Assembly: GCA_910575005.1 (NCBI GenBank)
Contig: CAJTCL010000012.1
Location: 40,494 to 104,493, forward strand
Direction: 5' to 3'
DNA from: Lachnospiraceae bacterium
Lineage (GTDB): Bacteria > Bacillota > Clostridia > Lachnospirales > Lachnospiraceae
DNA: 64,000 nucleotides
Below are positions 55,317 through 63,836 of this stretch, one piece after another; the first letter of the stretch is position 1, and every line of letters begins with the position of its first letter. Under the pieces are notes generated by a model. It worked only from the letters and a program-made list of their open reading frames with translations. It did no database searches and was not told where the DNA came from. Both the position numbers and the translations under genes were made by a program.

Positions 55317-56618
55317 ATGAAAAACCAAAATTATCTTATAACGGCACTCAAAATTCTAGGGATTTTCTTTCTGTTACCTATTGTAATCTCTTGCGGATGG
55401 ATAATCGGGGCAATCTGGCTCGTGTTCTTCCGCAAAAAATTAAATTATAATCCTGAAAAGCAAAAGAACACAACATTTATCGTTTCCATTTTATCTGCAC
55501 TATCCCTAATGGTTATGATATTTTTGCCCACCACACATACATCTTTGGAAACCATAGAGATTTCATCTAATGTGAGTGGGCAGGAACTTGAAACTAACCA
55601 AGACTATATTATAGATGTAACATATAAACCTGAAGATGCGAGCAGCCCAAATTTTACATATAACATAGATAATTCTTGTGCTACTTTCAAAGAGTCAGAT
55701 GATGATCATGAAAAAGCTATCCTCCATACGAAATCAGAAGGAACTGTTACTATTTCTGTTTCCAGCAGCACGATCAACAGTAATTCTTTGGCATTTACCA
55801 TTGTCGATAACACAAAAGACACAGTAGAAATTGACAAAGAAAATATAAATGACGAAAAAACAAGGAATGATGAGACAGAAGAATCACAAGAAGCAGCAGA
55901 AAAGCCAGCAGAATCTTCTACAGAAAATGATGAGACAGAAAAACCGCAAGAACCAGAAGAATCTTCTGAAGAAATATATCCAGAAGTTATTAATGATGAC
56001 ATAAATATTACGTTTTCTGAAAGCGTCCAAAATGACACGACCAGTAATTATCGTCTTGCGCGTGTAGCTACTACAAAGAAAATTCAGGAATACGCACTGG
56101 AATATCATAACTCATATTTCCAATCAGATCATGAGATACATACTATTGTCAACTCTACACGAAATACTACAAACAAACTCACAAAAATTACTCCTGACAC
56201 ACTTGACGTTTTTGTTTATGATTATGTTGACAAAGAAGAACTTGATGCTAATACTTTATTTACTGGCACACCTATTGCACATTATGAAATAAACATTTCC
56301 TCTGCAGATATTACGGAAATACCGTTAGAAACCGATGCTGCCCAAACCGATACTGCCGCTGAACCTGCTTCTGACAATGTTGACACCGCCGCTGAACCTG
56401 CTTCTGACAATGTTGACACCGCCGCTGAACCGGAGAATGAAACAGAAGCTGAACCTGAAGTTCCCCCTGAAACTACTGAAATGGTCTGGCTTTCTGCAAC
56501 CGGTGAAAAATATCATTCCATTCCGAATTGCGGCAGAATGAATCCAAATAATGCCAGACAGGTTACAAAAGATCAAGCTGTTTCTCAAGGGTTCGGGCCT
56601 TGCAGCAAATGTCACTAA
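55317..56618 (+). CDS. Membrane protein with acidic repeat linker and C-terminal cysteine/histidine motif
   Basis: 433 residues. Two N-terminal membrane segments (about 10-35 and 50-70), an Ig-like stretch (about 75-170), an acidic Glu/Pro linker, a second domain (about 215-330), then a linker with an exact 33-base tandem repeat (from 56355, units read DTAAEPASDNV) and a tail YHSIPNCGRMN...GPCSKCH. That tail resembles small zinc-binding modules at the ends of many Lachnospiraceae surface proteins. The start at 55317 has AAGGAG 9 bases upstream. Function unknown. Confidence 0.65.
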   Translation: MKNQNYLITALKILGIFFLLPIVISCGWIIGAIWLVFFRKKLNYNPEKQKNTTFIVSILSALSLMVMIFLPTTHTSLETIEISSNVSGQELETNQDYIIDVTYKPEDASSPNFTYNIDNSCATFKESDDDHEKAILHTKSEGTVTISVSSSTINSNSLAFTIVDNTKDTVEIDKENINDEKTRNDETEESQEAAEKPAESSTENDETEKPQEPEESSEEIYPEVINDDINITFSESVQNDTTSNYRLARVATTKKIQEYALEYHNSYFQSDHEIHTIVNSTRNTTNKLTKITPDTLDVFVYDYVDKEELDANTLFTGTPIAHYEINISSADITEIPLETDAAQTDTAAEPASDNVDTAAEPASDNVDTAAEPENETEAEPEVPPETTEMVWLSATGEKYHSIPNCGRMNPNNARQVTKDQAVSQGFGPCSKCH

Positions 56619-56820
56619 ACGATTTACATTATTTTTTATGTGATAAGAGATATGGCAGTAATATTAGACTGATTACCCATTGCCAATATTTCCCACAACC
56701 ACGCTAATTTCCCATGCATCTACCAGAGCAAAATCATTATTGCCCATAGAAACATTTAGAAAGAACCTGACATATTTTGCCGGGTTCTTTTTATGATCTC
56801 ATCTCAATCGTAACTGTTAC
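56619..56820. other. Intergenic region
   Basis: About 200 bases with no gene. A small inverted repeat AAGAACC...GGTTCTT (56761-56789) could terminate the membrane protein transcript. Confidence 0.4.
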
Positions 56821-57234
56821 ACATTAAGAACCTGGAGCAGGAGCTTTGAAAACAATTGTTAATCCGAGGAACAAAAGGTTCCAGAAAAGTTACTCTCACA
56901 GAACAAGGAATGATTCTCAGAAAACGAGCAGAAGAAATTTGGGATTTAGTCAGAAAAACAGAAAATGAAATTACTCTATCTGACAGTATCATTCTTGGTG
57001 ATGTCTACATCGGCGCTGGTGAAACCGACGGTACGCGCCTCTTGGCCAAAACTGCTGGATTTCCTTTGATAAAATCATCCACACCTCTGACAACAGTCAC
57101 CTGGTTTTTCATCCGCTGCCCCTAAAGATGGAAATAGAAATGAGTATAATCTGGAAAAATATCAAGTATTTTCTAAGCCTTCTGAAAAATTTCTCCAAGT
57201 GTTGACAGAAACAGTATCATTAGAAAACCATTAA
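56821..57234 (+). pseudogene. LysR-family regulator pseudogene
   Basis: The frame reads HIKNLEQEL, an in-frame TGA, then LLIRGTKGSRKVTLTEQGMILRKRAEEI, which is the second helix and wing of a LysR helix-turn-helix. It then jumps into the effector domain with frameshifts (a last frame reads DGNRNEYNLEKYQVFSK...). The N-terminal helices are missing, one nonsense codon and at least one frameshift are seen, and most of the effector domain is deleted. Confidence 0.75.
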
Positions 57235-57255
57235 TATAAGCTTTTTATATAGTAT

Positions 57256-57280
57256 CTCTGGCGATATTCAACCGCCAGAG
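57256..57280 (-). terminator. Short hairpin downstream of the DUF4180 gene
   Basis: CTCTGGCG and CGCCAGAG form an 8-pair stem, 30 bases beyond the DUF4180 stop on the minus strand. A very similar stem (CTCTGGTG/CACCAGAG) follows the vanZ gene. A weak T-rich tract is present. Confidence 0.4.
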
Positions 57281-57311
57281 TAATACTTAACCTGCATTCT
57301 CGATCTTGCAC

Positions 57312-57674
57312 TCAAGCAGAAAGCTTCTCCACTGTCAAAGAAACGTCAGACTGAAAATAAATATCTTTTCCCTTGTTGCTCTCAAACACAAAGTCCTTAA
57401 AAGACTTACTTGTATATTTTGAGAAATCGCCATATATTGCAAACCTTACGCCATAATTGACAAATTTCTGTAATATTTCTCCTGCCAGACGCGTACTTAA
57501 GATCAAGAAGTCCTCAACAATGGCCTCCTTATTTATGGCAATATTGGTACAATCTGTCTCATACTTTACTGTCATAATAAAATCTAAAGCCGACTGAACA
57601 TCTGTAATTAATAGCTCATCACTATTCACAACTGCAACCTCTGTATTATGCTTTTTAATAATTTCCGGTTTCAT
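57312..57674 (-). CDS. DUF4180-domain protein
   Basis: 120 residues, full length for the DUF4180 family (NSDELLITDVQSALDFIMTV...; CTNIAINKEAIVEDFL; GEILQKFVNYGVRFAIYGDF). No activity is known; the fold is probably alpha/beta and cytoplasmic. It follows the TetR gene by 14 bases, and TetR-DUF4180 pairs are common in Clostridia. AGGAGG precedes the ATG. Confidence 0.88.
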   Translation of the reverse strand: MKPEIIKKHNTEVAVVNSDELLITDVQSALDFIMTVKYETDCTNIAINKEAIVEDFLILSTRLAGEILQKFVNYGVRFAIYGDFSKYTSKSFKDFVFESNKGKDIYFQSDVSLTVEKLSA

Positions 57675-57688
57675 TGTTCTGCCTCCTA

Positions 57689-58267
57689 TTATTCATATAA
57701 ACTATCAATCAAATGGTCAACCATAAAATCAAAGGTTTCCATATGATTGTGTGGAAGAATATCCTTATTTTTGATATTGATAATCAAAGAGTAAAGGACT
57801 GGCATTGCCATATCCGCATTAATCTTAAATTTCAAATACGGCTTACAAAGAAAAAGCTGTTGGCTCATACGATTTGACTCCTCAAGCTCTTTAGCCTTCT
57901 CCTCTGGTAATTTGTTTAACAAAATTGTAAAATCCATGCTGTCTGATTTGTTTAAAAAATTATTTTTATCATACGCGCGATAAATAAACTTCAATGCTTC
58001 TGCAACACCATACTTATCTTTTTGTTTTTCGATCATTTCGGAAGCTGTAATGCAAATTTGTTCTTGGACAGAACATAATACTTCACAGAAAAGAGCTTCC
58101 TTCGATTCATAGAAAAGATAAAAAGCTCCTTTTGAGATGCCTACCTGTTTGCAGAGTTTGTCTACATTCGTTTTCTTGTAACCATATTGTGTCCAACTCT
58201 GCTTACATGCTTCCTGTAAATGTTTTCTGATGTGTTCCTTTTCTTGATCTGTAAAACTTCTCGCCAT
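57689..58267 (-). CDS. TetR/AcrR-family transcriptional regulator
   Basis: 192 residues. The N-terminal helix-turn-helix GYKKTNVDKLCKQVGISKGAFYLFYESKEALF (about 22-55) is classic TetR. The C-terminal helical domain binds an unknown ligand. GGGAGGAG precedes the ATG. It is transcribed with the DUF4180 gene and probably controls its own operon. Confidence 0.94.
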   Translation of the reverse strand: MARSFTDQEKEHIRKHLQEACKQSWTQYGYKKTNVDKLCKQVGISKGAFYLFYESKEALFCEVLCSVQEQICITASEMIEKQKDKYGVAEALKFIYRAYDKNNFLNKSDSMDFTILLNKLPEEKAKELEESNRMSQQLFLCKPYLKFKINADMAMPVLYSLIINIKNKDILPHNHMETFDFMVDHLIDSLYE

Positions 58268-58417
58268 AAATACTCCTCCCTTCTATGACTCAAATTAACA
58301 TTCTGGTCATAGATGTATTACCGCCTCTATCTTGAAAAGTCAAGCAGCTTTTTAAACTTTATAAAGTAAAAAACATAATGTCCGTAAACCTATATCAATT
58401 CTTTGAACTTCTTAAAT

Positions 58418-58471
58418 AAAACAAAGCTGATAAAATGAGAAATATCTCTCAAATCCATCAGCTCTGTTTTT
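58418..58471 (-). terminator. Terminator after the truncated reductase gene
   Basis: AAAACAAAGCTGAT pairs with ATCAGCTCTGTTTTT, a 14-pair stem with a long loop. T-rich tracts lie on both outer sides. Confidence 0.65.
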
Positions 58472-58506
58472 ATTTCTAAATATGTATTCTTTATACTTAA
58501 TACTAA

Positions 58507-58971
58507 TTAAATTGTCTTTCCCGTCTCATAAGCATGACCTAACGCTGAATGTCCAGCTATCTGACCTGCTGCATCCACACCCCCTGCAAATACAGTACCT
58601 GCCAGCTTTGCCCGTTCAAAACAGGCAATCCAACCTTCCAAACCATTTACTGCCCTCCTGTCAACCTCAGTTCCATCTTCAGCCGCGGCAGACATAAAAT
58701 AGATATCACGAAAGGCATAATCTGAACCATATAGACAATTCACACGATCCAGCATGGTCTTCATCTGTCCAGACATCTCATAATAATAAATGGGTGAGGC
58801 AAATGCTATCACCTCTGCATCATGCATTTTCTGAGCAATTTCCAACGCGTCATCTTTCATTACGCATTGGCCTGTTTTTAAACATGCCAGACATCCCTTA
58901 CAAAAACCGATATTTTTATCACGAAGACTGATTTTGCAAACATTATACCATGAATTGCTTCGCAATGACAT
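58507..58971 (-). pseudogene. 5'-truncated NADPH-dependent FMN reductase/flavodoxin-fold gene
   Basis: The frame carries the cysteine segment GFCKGCLACLKTGQCVMKDD and the FMN-loop SPIYYYEMSGQMKTMLDR, typical of the iron-sulfur-flavoprotein-like NADPH FMN reductases. The first 35-40 residues with the N-terminal FMN phosphate loop are missing. Similarity stops where the 71-base tandem repeat begins, and the apparent first codons are repeat-derived. No ribosome site is present. The rest of the frame is intact, which suggests a recent disruption. Confidence 0.75.
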
Positions 58972-59093
58972 GGTACATCTATGCGCACTTCGGCGCGTAT
59001 AATATCTGCGATATTATACCATGAATTGTTTCGCAATGACATGGTACATCTATGCGCACTTCGGCGCGTATAATATCTGCGATATTATACCAT
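58942..59093. repeat. 71-base tandem repeat, two full copies plus a third start
   Basis: Units begin at 58942, 59013 and 59084 with ATTATACCATGAATTG; copies one and two differ at a single base seen (GCTTCGC against GTTTCGC). Each unit is built of palindromes: ATTGCTTCGCAAT, ATGCGCACTTCGGCGCGTAT and TATAATATCTGCGATATTATA. Units are contiguous without spacers, so this is not a CRISPR array. It fuses the 5' side of the truncated reductase to the end of the cupin gene. Confidence 0.9.
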
Positions 59094-59098
59094 AGTTT

Positions 59099-59536
59099 TT
59101 ATTTTAATTTTCTATATTCTTCCTCTGTTACTGGTTCACACCATTGATTGGAAGTCTCTTCTCCAGGTACTTCCACAGAAATATGAGAAAACCAAGAATC
59201 TGCTTTGGCTCCATGCCAGTGTTTTACCTCAGGTGGAATTGTAATGACTGTCCCAGGTACAAGGCTGACTGCCTCCTTGCCTACCTCCTGATACCAGCCT
59301 TCCCCCGCTGTACAGATCAAAATTTGTCCGCCGCCTTCTTTTGCATGATGGATATGCCAATGATTGCGGCAGCCAGGCTCAAAAGTTACATTTGCCAGGA
59401 AAACCGGACATTTTGCGGGCTCTGTCAATGGATTTAAAAAAGAGTTTCCCGTAAAATACTTTGCATACATATCATTTGGCTGTCCTTTGCCAAATACATT
59501 CTCATTTGTAAATTTTTCTTCCTCATAAATTTTCAC
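59099..59536 (-). CDS. Cupin-domain protein
   Basis: 145 residues. Cupin motif 1 is in PGCRNHWHIHHAKEGGGQ (metal-binding histidines and glutamate) and motif 2 in PPEVKHWHGA. The N-terminal NVFGKGQPNDMYAKYFTGNSF is typical of small cupins found with aldo-keto reductases and flavodoxins in Clostridia. Start is GTG at 59536 with AGGAGG about 10 bases upstream. It lies 31 bases after the reductase gene and ends at the 71-base repeat. Confidence 0.9.
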   Translation of the reverse strand: MKIYEEEKFTNENVFGKGQPNDMYAKYFTGNSFLNPLTEPAKCPVFLANVTFEPGCRNHWHIHHAKEGGGQILICTAGEGWYQEVGKEAVSLVPGTVITIPPEVKHWHGAKADSWFSHISVEVPGEETSNQWCEPVTEEEYRKLK

Positions 59537-59567
59537 TATTATTTCCTCCTGATCTTAAAAATTGTAA

Positions 59568-60419
59568 TTATTCATGAATTTTCCAGCCATTCAGCCATTT
59601 TGCTGTTTCAGCAGCACTATGATCAATAATTTCACTATGTCCTAAATCTAATGCATTAATAGTGGCCATATCCTTATCACTCAATGTAAAATCCCAGATC
59701 GCAAAGTTTTCTTCCATGCGTTTTTTATGAATGGATTTCGGAATAATCACAACACCTCTCTGTACATTCCAGCGCAGAGTAACCTGTGCCGCTGTTTTTC
59801 CATATTTTTGTGCGATTTCTGTCAAGACTGGATGTGTAAATATTTCATGTTTTCCCTCCGCCAACGGCCCCCAGGCTTCAGGCTGTACCGTAAACTCTTT
59901 CATTGTGGCAATTGCTCCCTCCTGTGCAAAAAACGGATGCAGCTCCACCTGATTGACCGCTGGTGTTATATTTGCATTGACACACAAATCGACTAAACGG
60001 TCAGGATAAAAATTACAGACCCCAATCGCACGAATCTTTCCCTCCTTATATAATTCTTCCATTGCACGCCAAGCCCCATAATAGTCACTCATAGGCTGAT
60101 GAATCAAATAAAGATCAAGATAGGTAAGACCAAGTTTATCCATTGAAATCTGAAAGGCTTTTTTGGCGCCTTCATAACTGGCATCCTGAATCCACAATTT
60201 TGTAGTAATAAAAAGTTCCTCACGAGGAACAGCACTTTTGGCAATGGCAGCACCCACAGCTTCCTCATTGAAATATGCGGCAGCAGTATCAATCAGACGA
60301 TAACCTACTGCCAATGCATCACTGACAGCCTGCTCACAAACTGCCGCTTCTGGCACCTGAAACACACCAAAACCTTCCAGCGGCATTTTTACTCCATTGT
60401 TTAAAGTTACATATTCCAT
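59568..60419 (-). CDS. Aldo/keto reductase
   Basis: 283 residues. The catalytic tetrad is readable as D44, Y49, K74 and H107 ([22 protein letters not shown]), and the C-terminal [13 protein letters not shown] binds NADPH. It belongs to the short 2,5-diketogluconate-reductase-like group that reduces small aldehydes and ketones. The start at 60419 has AGGAGG 7 bases upstream; a frame to 60485 has none. It heads the operon with the cupin and the broken FMN reductase, and is divergent from a LysR regulator. Confidence 0.95.
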   Translation of the reverse strand: MEYVTLNNGVKMPLEGFGVFQVPEAAVCEQAVSDALAVGYRLIDTAAAYFNEEAVGAAIAKSAVPREELFITTKLWIQDASYEGAKKAFQISMDKLGLTYLDLYLIHQPMSDYYGAWRAMEELYKEGKIRAIGVCNFYPDRLVDLCVNANITPAVNQVELHPFFAQEGAIATMKEFTVQPEAWGPLAEGKHEIFTHPVLTEIAQKYGKTAAQVTLRWNVQRGVVIIPKSIHKKRMEENFAIWDFTLSDKDMATINALDLGHSEIIDHSAAETAKWLNGWKIHE

Positions 60420-60596
60420 TTTGATACCTCCTAATTTTTCTGCTACAATGCACTTGCTAGCCAATTGAAAGTTTCTCACATGCATGATGATTTTTTAAAA
60501 GAATAAACTGTAACATTTTTCCTAATTCTCACCTGTGCAACAATTACAAACAAGATTTACAATCATCTTTTATTTATGCTATTATTGAAGCATAGG

Positions 60597-60626
60597 GTAT
60601 AATTGCTTGATAATTTTAAATTATAC
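60597..60626. promoter_or_regulatory. Candidate LysR operator between the aldo/keto reductase and lysR
   Basis: GTATAATT (60597-60604) and AATTATAC (60619-60626) form a perfect inverted repeat with a 14-base centre in the 287-base divergent region. LysR regulators bind such dyads to control themselves and the divergent gene. Exact promoter hexamers were not resolved. Confidence 0.5.
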
Positions 60627-60706
60627 TGATTTTTTCTCTTATGTACACTATTTTGTTTTTATACTGTATAACTAATTATTTATGCTAGAATGGAGAGGAG
60701 CTTTTT

Positions 60707-61594
60707 ATGGATCTTTTACAACTTCAATATTTCAAGGTAATTGCTGAAACTGGCTCTTTGACAAAAGCAGCCGAACTTCTGCATGTCTCTCAGCCTGCCA
60801 TGAGTGCTATACTAAAAAAATTTGAACAATCATTGCATGTAGAACTGTTTGACAGAGAGCCAAACCGCATTCATCTAAATCAGACTGGAGAAATTGCTCT
60901 CATTCATGTAAACAATATTCTGCACAATATCGAACAGATGAAAGCTGATCTTTTAAGTGCAGCACAGCAAAACCTGACATTGCGAATCGCTTTCTGCGAT
61001 CCTGGCGCCCGTTGGTATTGTGTTCCAAGATTTTCTGTTGCATATCCTGAAATCACCATTGAAGATGAGTTATATGAAGGAACAGAAAATACCAAGCTCT
61101 TGCGAGAACGTGTATATGATCTTATTGTGACACCAGAGAAACTTCAGTCACAGAAGATTCAAAGCCTGCCATTTCTGTCTGACAGAGTTTTTCTTTCAGT
61201 TCCAACCGACAGTACACTAGCAAAATTTAAAAGCATTTCCCTAAAGGATATTCCTGCACAGCCTCTGTTATATCCACAGATTGGCGGACATTTTCTGGCA
61301 CAAATTGAAATGGTCATTGACAAAAATAAATATCCGATCACATTAGTAAAAAACGAATACAATATTACACAGCATTTAATCCGCACCACAAATTTTTTAG
61401 CCACAATATCAACTCTGTCAATGGATTTAAGAAATGATGGCACACATAGGACGTTAATTCCAATGAGCGATCCTGAATTAAATGTCACTTATCACATATC
61501 CTTTTTAAAATCAAACAAGGAAAAAATAAAAACGTTTCTTACATGGGCAAAAGAATTGACAGCTAAATTTGACATAACAGATACAGAATCATAA
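60707..61594 (+). CDS. LysR-family transcriptional regulator
   Basis: 295 residues. N-terminal helix-turn-helix FKVIAETGSLTKAAELLHVSQPAMSAILKKFEQSL, wing with LFDREPNRIHLNQTGE, then a periplasmic-binding-like effector domain (about 90-290). GAGAGGAG precedes the ATG. It is divergent from the aldo/keto reductase-cupin operon and is the likely regulator. Its last 60 bases and stop codon are duplicated in tandem directly downstream. Confidence 0.94.
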   Translation: MDLLQLQYFKVIAETGSLTKAAELLHVSQPAMSAILKKFEQSLHVELFDREPNRIHLNQTGEIALIHVNNILHNIEQMKADLLSAAQQNLTLRIAFCDPGARWYCVPRFSVAYPEITIEDELYEGTENTKLLRERVYDLIVTPEKLQSQKIQSLPFLSDRVFLSVPTDSTLAKFKSISLKDIPAQPLLYPQIGGHFLAQIEMVIDKNKYPITLVKNEYNITQHLIRTTNFLATISTLSMDLRNDGTHRTLIPMSDPELNVTYHISFLKSNKEKIKTFLTWAKELTAKFDITDTES

Positions 61595-61664
61595 ATATAT
61601 TTCTTACATGGACAAAAGAATTGACAGCTAAATTTGACATAGCAGATACAGAATGATAGAATAG
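61535..61664 (+). repeat. 65-base tandem duplication of the lysR 3' end
   Basis: TTTCTTACATGG... begins at 61535 inside lysR and again at 61600. The copies differ in only a few bases (GGGCAAAAG/GGACAAAAG, ATAACAG/ATAGCAG). The second copy lies after the stop codon and is non-coding. The high identity suggests a recent slippage event. Confidence 0.9.
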
Positions 61665-61731
61665 GTACAAATTTCTGACAAAAATCTAAATGGAATAATC
61701 GAAAACAAAATAGAAAGAAAAGTGAATCAAA

Positions 61732-62214
61732 ATGTATAGATGGAAAAAAAGAATTACAGGCTTGATGGTAATCTTCTGGATGATCGTTATCTTTGCATTT
61801 TCTGCCCAACCAGCACAGCAGTCTTCTAAGACCAGTCATTCCGTCTCTTACAAATTTGCAGAATGGCAGAATCGCCTCTTCCGACAAGGAAAAACAGAAC
61901 AAGCACTGTCTGACCAGGCGGAATCTATGCAGTTGATCATCCGAAAAAGCGCTCATATGGGAGAATACGCCATTCTTGCAATATTATTGTATCTGCACTT
62001 TAGCTGTTATCCGTTAAAAAAACGACAGATCCAATTACTGGCGCTGGGAATCACCGCCGGATATGCAGCATCCGATGAAATTCACCAATTATTTGTTCCT
62101 GGACGAGCAGGCAGGCTGTCTGATGTATGCATTGACAGCCTGGGAGGGCTTTTAGGGCTTTTGCTCTGCCTTATTATTTTGCATTTACACGATCGACATA
62201 AAAATAATATGTAA
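61732..62214 (+). CDS. VanZ-like membrane protein
   Basis: 160 residues. The VanZ pattern FSAQPAQQSSKTS, then RKSAHMGEYAILA, then DEIHQLFVPGRAGRLSDVCIDSLGG is complete, across four hydrophobic segments. VanZ of vancomycin clusters gives low-level teicoplanin resistance; lone homologues like this have unknown envelope roles. No other glycopeptide-resistance gene is here. GAAAAGTGA-type weak ribosome site. Confidence 0.9.
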   Translation: MYRWKKRITGLMVIFWMIVIFAFSAQPAQQSSKTSHSVSYKFAEWQNRLFRQGKTEQALSDQAESMQLIIRKSAHMGEYAILAILLYLHFSCYPLKKRQIQLLALGITAGYAASDEIHQLFVPGRAGRLSDVCIDSLGGLLGLLLCLIILHLHDRHKNNM

Positions 62215-62227
62215 TTATTAGATATTG

Positions 62228-62266
62228 CTCTGGTGATTAAATGTCTATGTATTTTAACCACCAGAG
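62228..62266 (+). terminator. Hairpin after vanZ
   Basis: CTCTGGTG and CACCAGAG form an 8-pair stem extended by AT pairs, 14 bases after the vanZ stop. No clear T-tract. The rest of 62267-62485 holds no gene I can support. Confidence 0.4.
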
Positions 62267-62485
62267 ATCAATTTAAAACTTATTTTCAAATCCCGCTTTG
62301 TTATATGCAGCCCACTACTCATCTTTTTAATATAGTATTTGCTAATCATAAATTATACTGCCCAGACTATCACAAAAATCAAACCCAAGTTACATTCACA
62401 ACAATTTCAATTTTTTTATCAATTTAATATTCTTACTGTAACATGGTGATTCTATTATTTTAACAGCCCCACCTGTCTTAAATTT

Positions 62486-62964
62486 CTATAGATAAACCCC
62501 CTCTTTTTCATAATATGTAAGTATGGCATCCATAACATTTAGTCTCTGAATAATCTCTTTGATATAGTTAATGGAATAATTATGAAATCCTCCATCTAAA
62601 AATGGTAATAGTTTTACTCTTTTCCCTTTATCAACTGAATACTTCACAACCTCATCTACTGCATCAATGGTCCCTGGATACAATGTATAATTAAATGAAT
62701 AATCAACATTGTATTGATCAAATAATTCTACACATTTATCGTTTCATTATTGCGCAATGGCTCTCCACCCGAAAATCTCACTTCTTCCACACCTGCTCTA
62801 AGCGCAATAGCATAATATTTGATAAATTGCTCTAAAGTAAGCATATCATCTTGACCTTTATGCTCCTGACCTTCATTATGACAATAAACACATTCATAAT
62901 TACATTTATTAGTAGTTAGCACTCTTAATACTTTCCATCTATCCTCTTGCATGTCCATTTTCAT
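62486..62964 (-). pseudogene. Radical SAM enzyme with internal deletion and frameshift
   Basis: The N-terminal part reads VLTTNKCNYECVYCHNEG (CxxxCxxC cluster motif) and EVRFSGGEPLRN, as in MoaA/PqqE-type radical SAM enzymes. At about 62740 the frame breaks and continues in another frame as FDQYNVDYSFNYTLYPGTID into a 65-codon tail. Roughly 150 residues that should lie between these parts are missing, so the enzyme cannot work. Confidence 0.75.
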
Positions 62965-62969
62965 ATCTC

Positions 62970-63607
62970 CTAATAATTCGTATAAGGAAGATATTCATTT
63001 AAAACTCTCTCATAATTCTTATTTTTCACCATTTGTATCATTCTTGATGTAAATCCATAAAAAACCGTTCTAGCTAATAGAAAAAAATCTTCTTCATCTA
63101 TATAAGCAATTCTTTTCTCAATTTCTCTGATATATTTGCTTCTAAAGCACATTTTATCAAAAATTGATCTTACAATTAAGTACAGAAGTATTGATATATC
63201 GTCCATAGTCCACCAACGATTTACACTATCGCAAATACGATGATTCCATATATATTCTTGTACCATATTCTCTAAAGGCATCTTGCACTTTCCCATATTT
63301 GTCAGTGGATTACACGAAAGTGCCTCATAAAAATGAAAATAGCAATCACTTTTTCTCAAAAAAATATCTTCCCTTAATTGATACAAGAAATACCGCTTAC
63401 AAGATTCCCCATTCTTTTTTCATAACCATTTGAGATAACAACATCTATCAAGCGATCATAATCACTAGGATGGATTAAAAAATCTATATCCTCACCGCTT
63501 TCTAATTGATTAGGAATTACGTTATCATCATTTTTTATCAGCACATATTTCAAATTATTTTTGTTTAGCACTTCAAAAAAATCTTTAATTATATTAGCAT
63601 CTACCAT
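62970..63607 (-). pseudogene. Nucleotidyltransferase-like gene broken by a frameshift
   Basis: The upstream frame (63607-63374) reads NLKYVLIKND...SGEDIDFLIHPSDYDRLI, matching nucleotidyltransferase-like proteins with a D-x-D pair. It shifts near 63380 into a second frame of 138 codons (63386-62970) rich in aromatic residues that reads as the rest of the same protein. The two frames overlap by 13 bases. It starts at the stop of the ParB-like fragment, 5 bases before the radical SAM pseudogene. Confidence 0.6.
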
Positions 63608-63836
63608 TTCCTTTTCTCCCTAAGCAGCATACACTTGACTTCTATTCCATCTAAGACATTAATCCTTTTTACTCTGATTACATTCTCGATATCAGATACT
63701 GCGAGACCTGCACATATGCTTTTATATCCATCTAGAATGAAATTATTCTCATCCACATAAATAAAATCGTTGCGCGTTTTCTTAACTTGTTCCATCAACT
63801 CTTCTTTCGACTGCCAAATTTCTAAGTCAAATTTAC
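63601..63836 (-). pseudogene. 5'-truncated ParB-like fragment
   Basis: About 78 codons readable from 63836: GKFDLEIWQSKEELMEQVKK and then FIYVDENNFILDGYKSICAG, which resembles the ParB/Srx-like nucleotide-binding core (VDENNFILDGxxR). The upstream end meets the transposase frame on the opposite strand, so the gene was probably cut by the insertion. The family call is tentative. Confidence 0.45.

Noticed and set aside
58942..59093. Possible CRISPR array (regularly spaced repeats)
   Set aside because: The 71-base units are contiguous with no unique spacers, and there is no cas gene. It is a tandem repeat.
61732..62214. Glycopeptide-resistance cluster
   Set aside because: VanZ stands alone; no vanH, vanA/B ligase, vanX, or VanRS-type genes adjoin it.
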